A stretch of 64,000 nucleotides of DNA from positions 2,604,001 through 2,668,000 of the forward strand of contig NZ_CP084472.1 in NCBI RefSeq assembly GCF_020405225.1, written 5' to 3'. Of the stretch, positions 34,768 to 41,466 are shown in pieces. The position numbers and the translations under genes are program-made. A model generated the notes under the pieces. That model saw only the letters and a program-made list of their open reading frames with translations. It had not been told where the DNA came from and did not search any database. Numbering within the stretch: the stretch's first letter is position 1; every line of letters begins with the position of its first letter. Source of the DNA: Natrinema sp. DC36 (GTDB lineage Archaea > Halobacteriota > Halobacteria > Halobacteriales > Natrialbaceae).

Positions 34768-35016
34768 TCAATCGGAAGAATGAGACGGATAGTAGTGCGT
34801 ATATATTGCGGCAAACGTGACGAAAGCCGCAAGCGAACCAACTATTACACCTGTCCAATTTGGATACGGGATTCCTACCCAGGATAATACCATCATGGCT
34901 ACTTGAGCACCAAGAGACATACAGATAATAACTACCAATCCTAGTATGAATCGTGTCACTGGGTTTTTTTCAACCGAATTAGGGAGCATATATGAGTGTG
35001 CATTTTCAAGTGACAT
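34768..35016 (-). CDS. Small two-TM membrane protein in AT-rich islet
   Basis: The product has 82 residues from the ATG at 35016 (MSLENAHSYMLPNSVEKNP); an upstream ATG at 35040 would make 90. Two hydrophobic segments, TRFILGLVVIICMSLGAQVAMMVL and WTGVIVGSLAAFVTFAAIYT, are joined by a short loop WVGIPYPN. The segment from 34640 to about 35110 is markedly AT-richer than its surroundings, and the codons used (AAT, ATA, TTT) are unlike those of neighbouring genes, so the gene was probably acquired. No family is recognised. Confidence 0.6.
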   Translation of the reverse strand: MSLENAHSYMLPNSVEKNPVTRFILGLVVIICMSLGAQVAMMVLSWVGIPYPNWTGVIVGSLAAFVTFAAIYTHYYPSHSSD

Positions 35017-35096
35017 CAATCTTTTTGATCTAAGAAACACTGATTAGGCATTATTATTTCTACTCTTGATTTTATTTAGTTCTTCATCAAATGAAT

Positions 35097-36734
35097 TTAG
35101 GTTCTGTCAGCTATTTGATCTGCAGTCTTCAGCGCGAGCGCCGCGATCGTCAGCGTCGGGTTCATCGCCCCGGCGGTCGGGAAGACGCTGCTCGAGGCGA
35201 TCCAGCAGTTCTCGATGTCGTGCGTTCGGAGGGTCGGATCGACGACGCTCTCGTCGGGGTCGGTGCCCATCCGTGTCGTTCCCATGTGGTGGTTGGTCGG
35301 GACGGTGTTTCCGGGCCCCTCCTGCCAGGTGATCTCGGCACCCAGTTCGTCGAAGACGGTCTCCTGAATCTCGTTCGCTCGCTCGATCGTCCGCTCCGCT
35401 CGATCGCCGACGGTCCAGTGGACGTCCGGAACCGGATTTCCGCGGTCGTCGGTTCGGTCGGGGTCGAGTCCGATGTAACTGTCCTCGCGGGGGAGTTGCT
35501 CGATCAGCGCGCCCATGGCGATGTGGGTGCCGTAGTCGCCTCGGATCCGCTCGAGTAAGTCGTCGCCCCAGTCGTCGCCGGTCAGCGCCATGCCGACCGG
35601 CGAGGGGCCGGCGAAGTTGAAGAATTCGAGTTTGAAGGGCGCGTACTCCGCGTCGGCCTCGTCGTAGAACTGGTGGGACTCGCTGGTCAGGAAGCCGACG
35701 TGGTTCTGCCGGGTCGGCTCGTCGAGGACGCCGAACGTGCCCGCAAACGAGTGTTCCATGAAGTATCGGCCGACGAGCCCGCTCGAGTTGGCCAGCCCGT
35801 CGGGGTAGTGACTCGACTCTGAGAGGAGCAGGAGCCGAGGCGTTTCGACGCCGCCGCAGGCGACGACGAAGTCGTCGGCCTCCTGCCGATGCCGCTCGTC
35901 GTCGGGCGTGGCGTAAACTGCCGCCGAAATCGAATCGGCACCGTGCTCGAGGCGCTGGACCGGCGCGCGGTCGATGACGGTCGCGCCCTTGCGCTCGGCG
36001 CGCTCGACGTGGACCGTCGCGTCGTACTTCGCGCCGGAGGGACAGACCGGTCGACAGGTGCCGTAGCCGACGCAGGCGCCCCGGTCGTCGTAGCTCTCCG
36101 AATTGCGCGCGTTGGGCACGGAGTGCATCGCGATCTCGAGTTCGTCGCAGACCTCGGCGAACAGCGAGTCGCTGTAGGAGGGCGGAAACGCGGGCATCGG
36201 ATGAGGCTCCTCGCGGGGCGGTGCGAAGGGGTTGTCGGCGGCACCGGCGATCCCTAGTTCCCGCTCGGCGGCGGCGTAGTACGGACGGAGGTCCTCGTAG
36301 TCGATCGGCCAGTCCGTCCCGACTCCGCGGGCGCTCCGGGAGTTAAAATCGTCTTCGTGGAGCCGCATCACCATCCCCTGCCAGTGCAGCGTCGACCCGC
36401 CGACGCCCTTGACCCGGGCGCGGTTCAGCGGATAGTGTCGCTCACCGGAGGCCGAGTACGCGTCGCGCTCCGGGTCGCCGTCCCAGACGGTCGGGCGACC
36501 GTACGCCGGTCTGATCGCCCGCTCCTGTCTGGCGAGCCTGTCGGCCGGATCGAACCGCGGCCCGGCCTCGAGGATCACGACCTCGCGGCCGGCCTCGGCG
36601 AGTCGATCCGCGACGATCCCGCCGGCGGGACCCGCACCGATTACGCAGACGTCAGCGTCTTCGACGGGCGTGCGATCGGCATCGTCGTCGGTGATCGGCT
36701 CCGCCGACTCGGCGGGCGGTCGACTGCCGCTCAC
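35097..36734 (-). CDS. GMC oxidoreductase with [3Fe-4S] motif (FAD sugar/gluconate dehydrogenase catalytic subunit)
   Basis: The 545-residue product starts at a GTG that overlaps the previous stop as GTGA, so the two subunits are coupled. The FAD site is DVCVIGAGPAGGIVADRLAEAG at ~28-49. GGSTLHWQGMVMRL near 104-117 is GMC-specific. CVGYGTCRPVCPSGA at ~220-234 has the C-x5-C-x3-C spacing of the [3Fe-4S] cluster in bacterial FAD-glucose dehydrogenase and gluconate 2-dehydrogenase. The catalytic His lies in NHHMGTTRMG at ~481-490. It has no signal peptide and would be co-exported with the Tat-signalled small subunit. A cytochrome subunit is missing, so the electron acceptor may be a blue-copper or other carrier. 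Confidence 0.9.
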   Translation of the reverse strand: MSGSRPPAESAEPITDDDADRTPVEDADVCVIGAGPAGGIVADRLAEAGREVVILEAGPRFDPADRLARQERAIRPAYGRPTVWDGDPERDAYSASGERHYPLNRARVKGVGGSTLHWQGMVMRLHEDDFNSRSARGVGTDWPIDYEDLRPYYAAAERELGIAGAADNPFAPPREEPHPMPAFPPSYSDSLFAEVCDELEIAMHSVPNARNSESYDDRGACVGYGTCRPVCPSGAKYDATVHVERAERKGATVIDRAPVQRLEHGADSISAAVYATPDDERHRQEADDFVVACGGVETPRLLLLSESSHYPDGLANSSGLVGRYFMEHSFAGTFGVLDEPTRQNHVGFLTSESHQFYDEADAEYAPFKLEFFNFAGPSPVGMALTGDDWGDDLLERIRGDYGTHIAMGALIEQLPREDSYIGLDPDRTDDRGNPVPDVHWTVGDRAERTIERANEIQETVFDELGAEITWQEGPGNTVPTNHHMGTTRMGTDPDESVVDPTLRTHDIENCWIASSSVFPTAGAMNPTLTIAALALKTADQIADRT

Positions 36735-37288
36735 GTACCGGATCCCCGCTGGTAGCTCTCGAGCCCGCCCGGGTGGCCGATCGGGTTTTCGATACCGGCT
36801 AACTCGCCGCCCGTCGGCGAGGTGTACAGCGCCAACAGTAGCTCGTTGACGACGTAGTAGCGCATCCGTTCGGCGGGCCGTCCCGCGGGATCTTCGTCGG
36901 CGGTATCCGCACCCACCTCCCGCAGACACCGGTCCCGGTCGTCGTGGGACAGTGCCGGAAAGCGATCGCCGAACCACTGTTCGGCGCGCTCGTTCAGTTC
37001 CGCGACCGCGGCATCCACGTTCGTCGCGTGCGTCCGGTCTTCGAGCCGTCCCTCGAGGAAGGCCTCGACGAACGTCGTCGTACCGGTGACCGCGCTGGGA
37101 TAGACGACCTCGGCGACCGCGACCAGCGTCTCGCGAATCCGCTCGATGTCGATATCGGCCGACGGATCGCCGTCACTCCCGTCGGAGGCCGGTCCGGTCG
37201 GGGCCGCACAGCCCGATAGCGTCCCGCCGCCGACGCCCAGCGCGGCCAGCGCGGCGACCGCGTCTCGCCTGGTCAGCTCCATGCGCAT
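36731..37288 (-). CDS. Gluconate 2-dehydrogenase subunit 3-family Tat lipoprotein
   Basis: This 185-residue small subunit begins MRMELTRRDAVAALAALGVGGGTLSGC, a Tat signal with a lipobox-like end (Cys27). The body has the all-helical subunit-3 pattern: VAEVVYPSAVTGTTTFVEAFLEGRLE, AVAELNERAEQWFGDRFPAL, RMRYYVVNELLLALYTSPTGGELAGIENPIGHPGG in sequence. In bacterial enzymes this subunit carries the Tat signal that hitchhikes the catalytic subunit to the outside and stabilises it. The ATG at 37288 lies 4 bp from operator 4, so the two-subunit enzyme is predicted to be derepressed in low metal. Confidence 0.88.
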   Translation of the reverse strand: MRMELTRRDAVAALAALGVGGGTLSGCAAPTGPASDGSDGDPSADIDIERIRETLVAVAEVVYPSAVTGTTTFVEAFLEGRLEDRTHATNVDAAVAELNERAEQWFGDRFPALSHDDRDRCLREVGADTADEDPAGRPAERMRYYVVNELLLALYTSPTGGELAGIENPIGHPGGLESYQRGSGT

Positions 37289-37291
37289 CGA

Positions 37292-37305
37292 TTAGGCAAA
37301 CCTAA
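37292..37305. promoter_or_regulatory. DtxR/IdeR-type operator 4
   Basis: TTAGGCAAACCTAA lies between the minus-strand TATA-like element (37307-37313, TATAAGG in sense) and the ATG at 37288 of the dehydrogenase small subunit. It sits 208 bp upstream of the divergent permease start and could also affect that gene. Confidence 0.78.
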
Positions 37306-37512
37306 ACCTTATACTCGTTGGAACGAGACGCTCGAGTATCGACTGACCGGTCGCGCAGCCACGATTGCTGTCGACCGGAGCAGGCGAACGCGGTCGATCG
37401 CCGGTCACGAGAAACGATGGGCGGGCGGAAACCGCCACCTATTCCGCCGTGTCCGACTGACCGTCTTCGTACGCACGCACACCCTTCCAGTCACACTCCA
37501 GACGCCCCATCT

Positions 37513-39150
37513 ATGAGATCACTCCTCTCACGACGACGCGAGACGACCGACGGACCGCCGCTCGGACTGTTGCTCCTGTCCGGTGTCATCGCCGTGGGCG
37601 TACTGTTCCCGCTCACGTATCTCGTATTCGAAGCGATAACCGTCGATACGGGCCGGCTCTGGGAGATGCTCGCCCGTCCGCAAACCGCGACGATCATCAC
37701 GAACAGCCTCCTGCTCATGACCGGCGTCACCGTGCTTTCGGCGCTGATCGGCGTCCCACTGGCGTGGCTCACCGTCCAGACCGATCTTCCCTTCCGCCGG
37801 TTCTGGTCCGTCATCGTCGCCCTCCCACTGGTCGTCCCGAGCTATATCGGCGCGTTCGCCTTCGTCTCGGCATTCGGTCCGCAAGGCGAGTTTCAGTCGA
37901 TTCTCGAGCCCCTCGGCATCCAACAGTTACCGGAAATCTACGGGCTCCCGGGTGCGACGCTCGTCATCACGCTCTATACGTATCCGTACGTCTACCTGAC
38001 GGCTCGAGCCGCGCTCCTCTCGTTCGACACGACGCTTCTCGACGCCGCCCGGACGCTGAACCACGATACGTGGGCCGCCTTTCGCCGCGTGACACTCCCG
38101 CAGGTCCGTCCCGCCGTCGTCGCCGGCGGCCTGCTCGCGGCGCTGTACGCCGTCTCCGACTTCGGGACGCCGGCGATCATGCAACTCCCCGTCTTCACGC
38201 AACAAATTTTCCTCGAGTACCGATCGTTCGGCCGGGATTACGCGGCCTTCCTCTCGCTCCAGTTGCTCGTCATCGTCTTGGCCGTTATCGTCCTCGAGTG
38301 GTGGGCCCGGCCCGATCGGACGGTCCAGGGCGACGGCTCCGAGGGCTCGAGCGGTCCCGTCGTCGAACTCGGCCGGTGGCGCTGGCCGGCGACGCTGTTG
38401 CCAGCGGGCGTCACTGCCCTCGCGTTGCTGGTCCCGCTGTGGATCCTCGGGCTCTGGCTCGTGACCGCCGATCCCGACGCGCGGCCGTCGCTGGCCTTCG
38501 AGCTCGAGTACGCGGTCAACTCCGTGATGGTGGCCGGCGCGGCTGCGCTCGTGGCCGTGCTCGTCGCCCTGCCGATCGCGTACGTCGCGGCCAGATACGA
38601 CTCGCCGCTGTCGACGATCTTCGAGCGATCTACCTACGTGGGCTTCGCCGTCCCGGGGATCGTCCTCGGGCTCGCGCTCGTCTCCTTTGCGACGAGCTAC
38701 GAGGAGACGATCCGTCAGATGGACGGACTCACTGCACTGCCGGCGCTCTACCAGACGATTCCGCTGCTGGTGTTCGCCTACGTTATCCGATTCATGCCCC
38801 AGGCAGTCGGCTCGATCCGAACCACGACACTGCAGGTCGATACGAAACTGGTCGAGGCCGCACGGACGCTCGGCGAGACGCCGCTTCGCACGTTCCGAAA
38901 GGTGACCCTCCCCCTTATCGCACCGGGCGTGACTGCCGGCGCGGCCCTCGTCTTCCTGACGACGATGAAAGAGCTCCCGGCGACCCTGCTCTTGCGACCG
39001 ACCGGCTTCGAAACCCTCGTCACGATCATCTGGAAAGCACAGGGCGAGGCGTTCTTCCAGTACGCCGTGATCCCCTCGCTGTTGTTGCTCGTCGTCTCCG
39101 GACTCTCGCTGCTCGTGCTCCTCTCGCAGGGCGGGCGCGAAGGGCTCTGA
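37513..39150 (+). CDS. FbpB-type two-domain ABC permease (Fe(III)/thiamine class)
   Basis: This 545-residue protein has about 12 TM helices in two homologous halves (~10-270 and ~290-540). Each half carries the EAA loop facing the ATPase: LLDAARTLNHDTWAAFRRVTLP near 175-196 and LVEAARTLGETPLRTFRKVTLP near 445-466. The architecture is that of FbpB/SfuB and ThiP. With the binding protein at 29.3 kb it would import ferric iron. The start is set at ATG 37513, just before the first TM helix; an upstream TTG-started extension is basic and non-homologous. No cognate ATPase gene is in the window. Confidence 0.9.
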   Translation: MRSLLSRRRETTDGPPLGLLLLSGVIAVGVLFPLTYLVFEAITVDTGRLWEMLARPQTATIITNSLLLMTGVTVLSALIGVPLAWLTVQTDLPFRRFWSVIVALPLVVPSYIGAFAFVSAFGPQGEFQSILEPLGIQQLPEIYGLPGATLVITLYTYPYVYLTARAALLSFDTTLLDAARTLNHDTWAAFRRVTLPQVRPAVVAGGLLAALYAVSDFGTPAIMQLPVFTQQIFLEYRSFGRDYAAFLSLQLLVIVLAVIVLEWWARPDRTVQGDGSEGSSGPVVELGRWRWPATLLPAGVTALALLVPLWILGLWLVTADPDARPSLAFELEYAVNSVMVAGAAALVAVLVALPIAYVAARYDSPLSTIFERSTYVGFAVPGIVLGLALVSFATSYEETIRQMDGLTALPALYQTIPLLVFAYVIRFMPQAVGSIRTTTLQVDTKLVEAARTLGETPLRTFRKVTLPLIAPGVTAGAALVFLTTMKELPATLLLRPTGFETLVTIIWKAQGEAFFQYAVIPSLLLLVVSGLSLLVLLSQGGREGL

Positions 39151-39191
39151 GATCGCCCATTCTGACCCGTTCTCGAGGATTCGACGGCGAC

Positions 39192-39275
39192 TATAGTAGC
39201 CACTGCAAGTCAATGCACACCTGATCGCACGATAGCTGTGCGATCAGTGTGTAAATAGTTGCAGTTGTTACTATA
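39192..39275. repeat. Palindromic repeat, copy 1
   Basis: This 84 bp element has nested inverted arms: TATAGTA/TACTATA at the ends, CTGCAA/TTGCAG inside, and a central hairpin CACAC-C-TGATCGCAC / GTGCGATCA-GTGTG with a 7 nt loop. It lies between the convergent 3' ends of the permease and the HMCES gene. A related copy is at 57535-57614. There is no coding capacity, so it looks like a MITE- or REP-like element. Confidence 0.8.
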
Positions 39276-39283
39276 CCGACTCC

Positions 39284-39976
39284 TCAGAGCGGCTCGACCA
39301 GCGACGGCTCGTCCGTCGTCGGGTCGTTCACCGCCGTCGAGACCGGATGCGCGTCCATCCCGTCGGACGGGTGAGGCTCGAGTACCTCGCGACCGGCGTC
39401 ACCGGAGAGCCACCGCCGCTCGGCGTCCGGCTCGAGGATCACCGCCATCCGGTGGTGGAGATCCGCGACGAGGTCGTTCGGCTCGGTCGTGATAATCGCG
39501 AACGTCTCGAGCGGGCCGGAATCGGGTTCCTCGTCGACGCCGCCGCCGAACGCGCCGAGGCCCGTCTGGGTCGTTTCCGGTTCCCAGCGCTCCCAGAGGC
39601 CGGCCATCGCGAACACCCGGTCGTCCGCGAACGTAACTCGATGCGGCTGCTTCCCGTCGTCCGTCTCGACCCACTCGTAGAAGCCGTCTGCAGGAACCAG
39701 ACATCTCCGTTGCTCGTACGCCGCCTGGAAACTCGGTTTCTCGTCGACGGACTCCGCCCGCGCGTTGATCAGCCCGCCGCTGTCGTCGTCGGCCCACGAC
39801 GGCATCAGCCCCCACTCGAGGCGCTGGAACGTCTCCGGCTCCTCGTTCGTGATCACCGGCAGCTCCTGACCCGGAGCCATGTTGTATCGGGGGGCAAAAC
39901 TCGAGGGCTGGAACTCGGCGTCGAAGCGCGTCTCGAGGTCCTCCTGCTCGACGATGAGCGTGTAGCGACCGCACAT
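39284..39976 (-). CDS. HMCES/SRAP abasic-site DNA-crosslinking protein (YedK)
   Basis: This 230-residue protein forms a thiazolidine link between its N-terminal Cys and abasic sites in single-stranded DNA. Cys2 follows the initiator Met (MCGRYTL). NARAES at 71-76, GFYEW at 98-102 with the catalytic Glu101, and LHHRMAVIL near 173-181 with the catalytic His are all present. The C-terminal PVSTAVND is the conserved last segment. The family's Pro after the His-Arg-Met is Ala here. It protects replication forks and stands alone here, convergent with the permease across the palindromic repeat. Confidence 0.95.
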   Translation of the reverse strand: MCGRYTLIVEQEDLETRFDAEFQPSSFAPRYNMAPGQELPVITNEEPETFQRLEWGLMPSWADDDSGGLINARAESVDEKPSFQAAYEQRRCLVPADGFYEWVETDDGKQPHRVTFADDRVFAMAGLWERWEPETTQTGLGAFGGGVDEEPDSGPLETFAIITTEPNDLVADLHHRMAVILEPDAERRWLSGDAGREVLEPHPSDGMDAHPVSTAVNDPTTDEPSLVEPL

Positions 39977-40195
39977 ACTCGATCATCGAGTCGCCAGGCC
40001 AAAGAGTTGTCCAGTCGCTGTCTCCGAGACATTTCAGTAGCGATCGGACTCGCGGTTCGCTGCTGCGTGACGCCGCGAAATATCAGTCCGGTACAGGCCC
40101 GTTCACAGTAGTATGAAGCGCTTACCCCGATTCGGGCGGCCGGTACGGGCCCCGTTACGATATCCGATCCCGGTGGAGTCACTAACGGGGTCATC

Positions 40196-40309
40196 ATGAA
40201 CGACCAGTACGAAATGGTGGTGTGTCAGAGCGGCAATCTGGAACTGAGAGATCCGGATGACCCCGACTGCTGGATCGCGACCGATTCGCCGATCGAAATC
40301 GAGCAGTAA
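40196..40309 (+). CDS. 37-residue conserved-looking micro-protein
   Basis: The ATG at 40196 opens 37 codons reading MNDQYEMVVCQSGNLELRDP followed by DDPDCWIATDSPIEIEQ. It has one Cys in each half, a sharp acidic bias, and codon use like neighbouring genes. The Trp-Ile-Ala-Thr-Asp piece is structured-looking, and the protein may be a zinc or redox micro-protein, as are common in haloarchaea. The frame is short, so chance cannot be excluded. A TATA-like element is not clear. Confidence 0.6.
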   Translation: MNDQYEMVVCQSGNLELRDPDDPDCWIATDSPIEIEQ

Positions 40310-40405
40310 CGCGCTCTCCTCGTACCCCTCCCCTTCCGACCGCACTCAGTCGATCGGTAGCGACGTTGATAGCCACCGCTACCTGGTGTGAGAATCGTGA
40401 AAATA

Positions 40406-40424
40406 CCAGGACAGGGATTTGAAC
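40406..40424. repeat. 19-nt copy of the tRNA-Ser 3' end
   Basis: The 19 nt CCAGGACAGGGATTTGAAC are identical to 40557-40575, the acceptor and T-arm part of the tRNA-Ser gene 150 bp away and in the same orientation. Such duplications mark one end of an integrative element that used the tRNA 3' end as attachment site. The interval is too short to hold an element now. Confidence 0.6.
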
Positions 40425-40484
40425 AGATGCGAGACGATCGGCCTCACCTCGTTCGGCCGCGTGCGACTCGCGTGTTCAAATCCC
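40414..40484. repeat. 12-bp inverted repeat hairpin of T-arm sequence
   Basis: GGGATTTGAACA (40414-40425) and TGTTCAAATCCC (40473-40484) are perfect reverse complements. Inner segments TGCGAG/CTCGCG and GGCC/GGCC can extend the stem. A second inverted pair (40494-40508 with 40540-40555) abuts the tRNA gene. Confidence 0.6.
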
Positions 40485-40554
40485 GACGTTTGCGTTTCGT
40501 CGAAATCGCGACTCGCTCAGCTACGCATCGCTCGTCGGTCGATTTCGACAGAAA

Positions 40555-40635
40555 CGCCAGGACAGGGATTTGAACCCTGAATCCCAAAGGGAACACGCTT
40601 TCCAGGCGTGCGCCTTACCATTCGGCCATCCTGGC
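40555..40635 (-). tRNA. tRNA-Ser (anticodon GGA)
   Basis: The acceptor stem is GCCAGGA/TCCTGGC, with discriminator G at 40555. A long variable arm (TTCCCTTTGGGATTC) marks a class II tRNA, and the T arm is CAGGG-TTCAAAT-CCCTG. The anticodon loop CTGGAAA is closed by CACGC/GCGTG, so the anticodon is GGA and it reads UCC/UCU serine codons. CCA is not encoded, as expected in archaea. There is no intron. Confidence 0.95.
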
Positions 40636-40682
40636 TCAGGTCATCCTAACCGCGTCCGTTGTTTAACTGTTACGAGATGTGC

Positions 40683-40904
40683 TCACTCCTTCGCGCGATT
40701 CGCCGCCCGCGCGGCGAGCCGCGGCTCGAGCAGGGACGCACCGACCCCCGATCCGAGACCGACCAGCAGTCCGAGCACAAGCGCCTGCGCGATCGTGACG
40801 ATCGGTTCGGCGAGCAGTGCGTAGCCCTGAACGAGCACCAGGAACGAGAGGAATCCGACGAGCCCCCACAGGAACGCGGATTTCGCCCGCGGGTCGATTC
40901 CCAT
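40683..40904 (-). CDS. Small two-TM membrane protein
   Basis: The protein has 73 residues from the ATG at 40904 (MGIDPRAKSAFLWGLVG). The frame extends upstream into the RidA gene, but that part is basic and not protein-like. Two hydrophobic helices, FLWGLVGFLSFLVLVQGYAL and IVTIAQALVLGLLVGLGSGVG, are followed by a short charged tail. The glycine-rich second helix suggests packing with a partner. It lies between tRNA-Ser and ridA, on the same strand as both. No function can be given. Confidence 0.75.
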   Translation of the reverse strand: MGIDPRAKSAFLWGLVGFLSFLVLVQGYALLAEPIVTIAQALVLGLLVGLGSGVGASLLEPRLAARAANRAKE

Positions 40905-40935
40905 CGCACCGGACGGATAGCCACTCACGCCGGAT

Positions 40936-41325
40936 TCACTCGGCTTCCTCGACGGATGCGATGGCTTCGATTTCGACGCCGACGCCTTTCGGAAGCGCGG
41001 CAACCTCGACGGCGCTGCGGGCCGGCGGCTCGTCGTCGAAGTAGTCGGCGTAGGCCTCGTTCATCGCCTCGAAGTCGTCGATATCCTCGAGGAAGACGGT
41101 TACTTTGAGGATGTCCTCGGAAGCCGCCCCCGCTTCGTCGAGGACGGCGTCGAGGTTGTAGAGGGCCTGATCGGTCTGGTTCTCGATGGACTCGTCGTCG
41201 AGCAGGTTACCATCTGCCGTCATGGGAATCTGACCGGCGGTGAACACCAGCGAGCCGTCGCTGGTCGCCTGGCTGTAGGCACCGACCGCGGCCGGCGCGT
41301 CGTCGGTTTCGATAATGCGTTTCAT
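40936..41325 (-). CDS. ridA: RidA-family enamine/imine deaminase
   Basis: This 129-residue protein starts at the ATG at 41325 (MKRIIETDDAPAAVGAYSQA). The family pattern is VFTAGQIPMTADG near 28-40, NLDAVLDEAGAASEDILKVTVFLED near 58-82 and PPARSAVEVAALPKGVGVEIEAIA at ~100-123, where the Arg-Ser of PARS corresponds to the substrate-binding Arg105 of Salmonella RidA. It hydrolyses reactive 2-aminoacrylate/2-aminocrotonate released by PLP enzymes. The next gene upstream is threonine ammonia-lyase, whose product is the classic RidA substrate, a good functional match. Confidence 0.95.
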   Translation of the reverse strand: MKRIIETDDAPAAVGAYSQATSDGSLVFTAGQIPMTADGNLLDDESIENQTDQALYNLDAVLDEAGAASEDILKVTVFLEDIDDFEAMNEAYADYFDDEPPARSAVEVAALPKGVGVEIEAIASVEEAE

Positions 41326-41466
41326 GCTCACAGTCTCGCACCGAACTGGCTTAAAAGCGGGCGAAGTCCCCGTCCCCGTTGCTGTCTCCGAGACGACGAT
41401 ACGCGACACGGGAAAGTGTTCAGTAGGCGGTTGTAGAAACAAGGCGATCCAGCCGAGATCTCCCCG

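Noticed and set aside
39192-39275. Intrinsic terminator between convergent genes
   Set aside because: A related copy lies between divergent gene starts, and no T-run follows the stem, so a repeat element explains both better.
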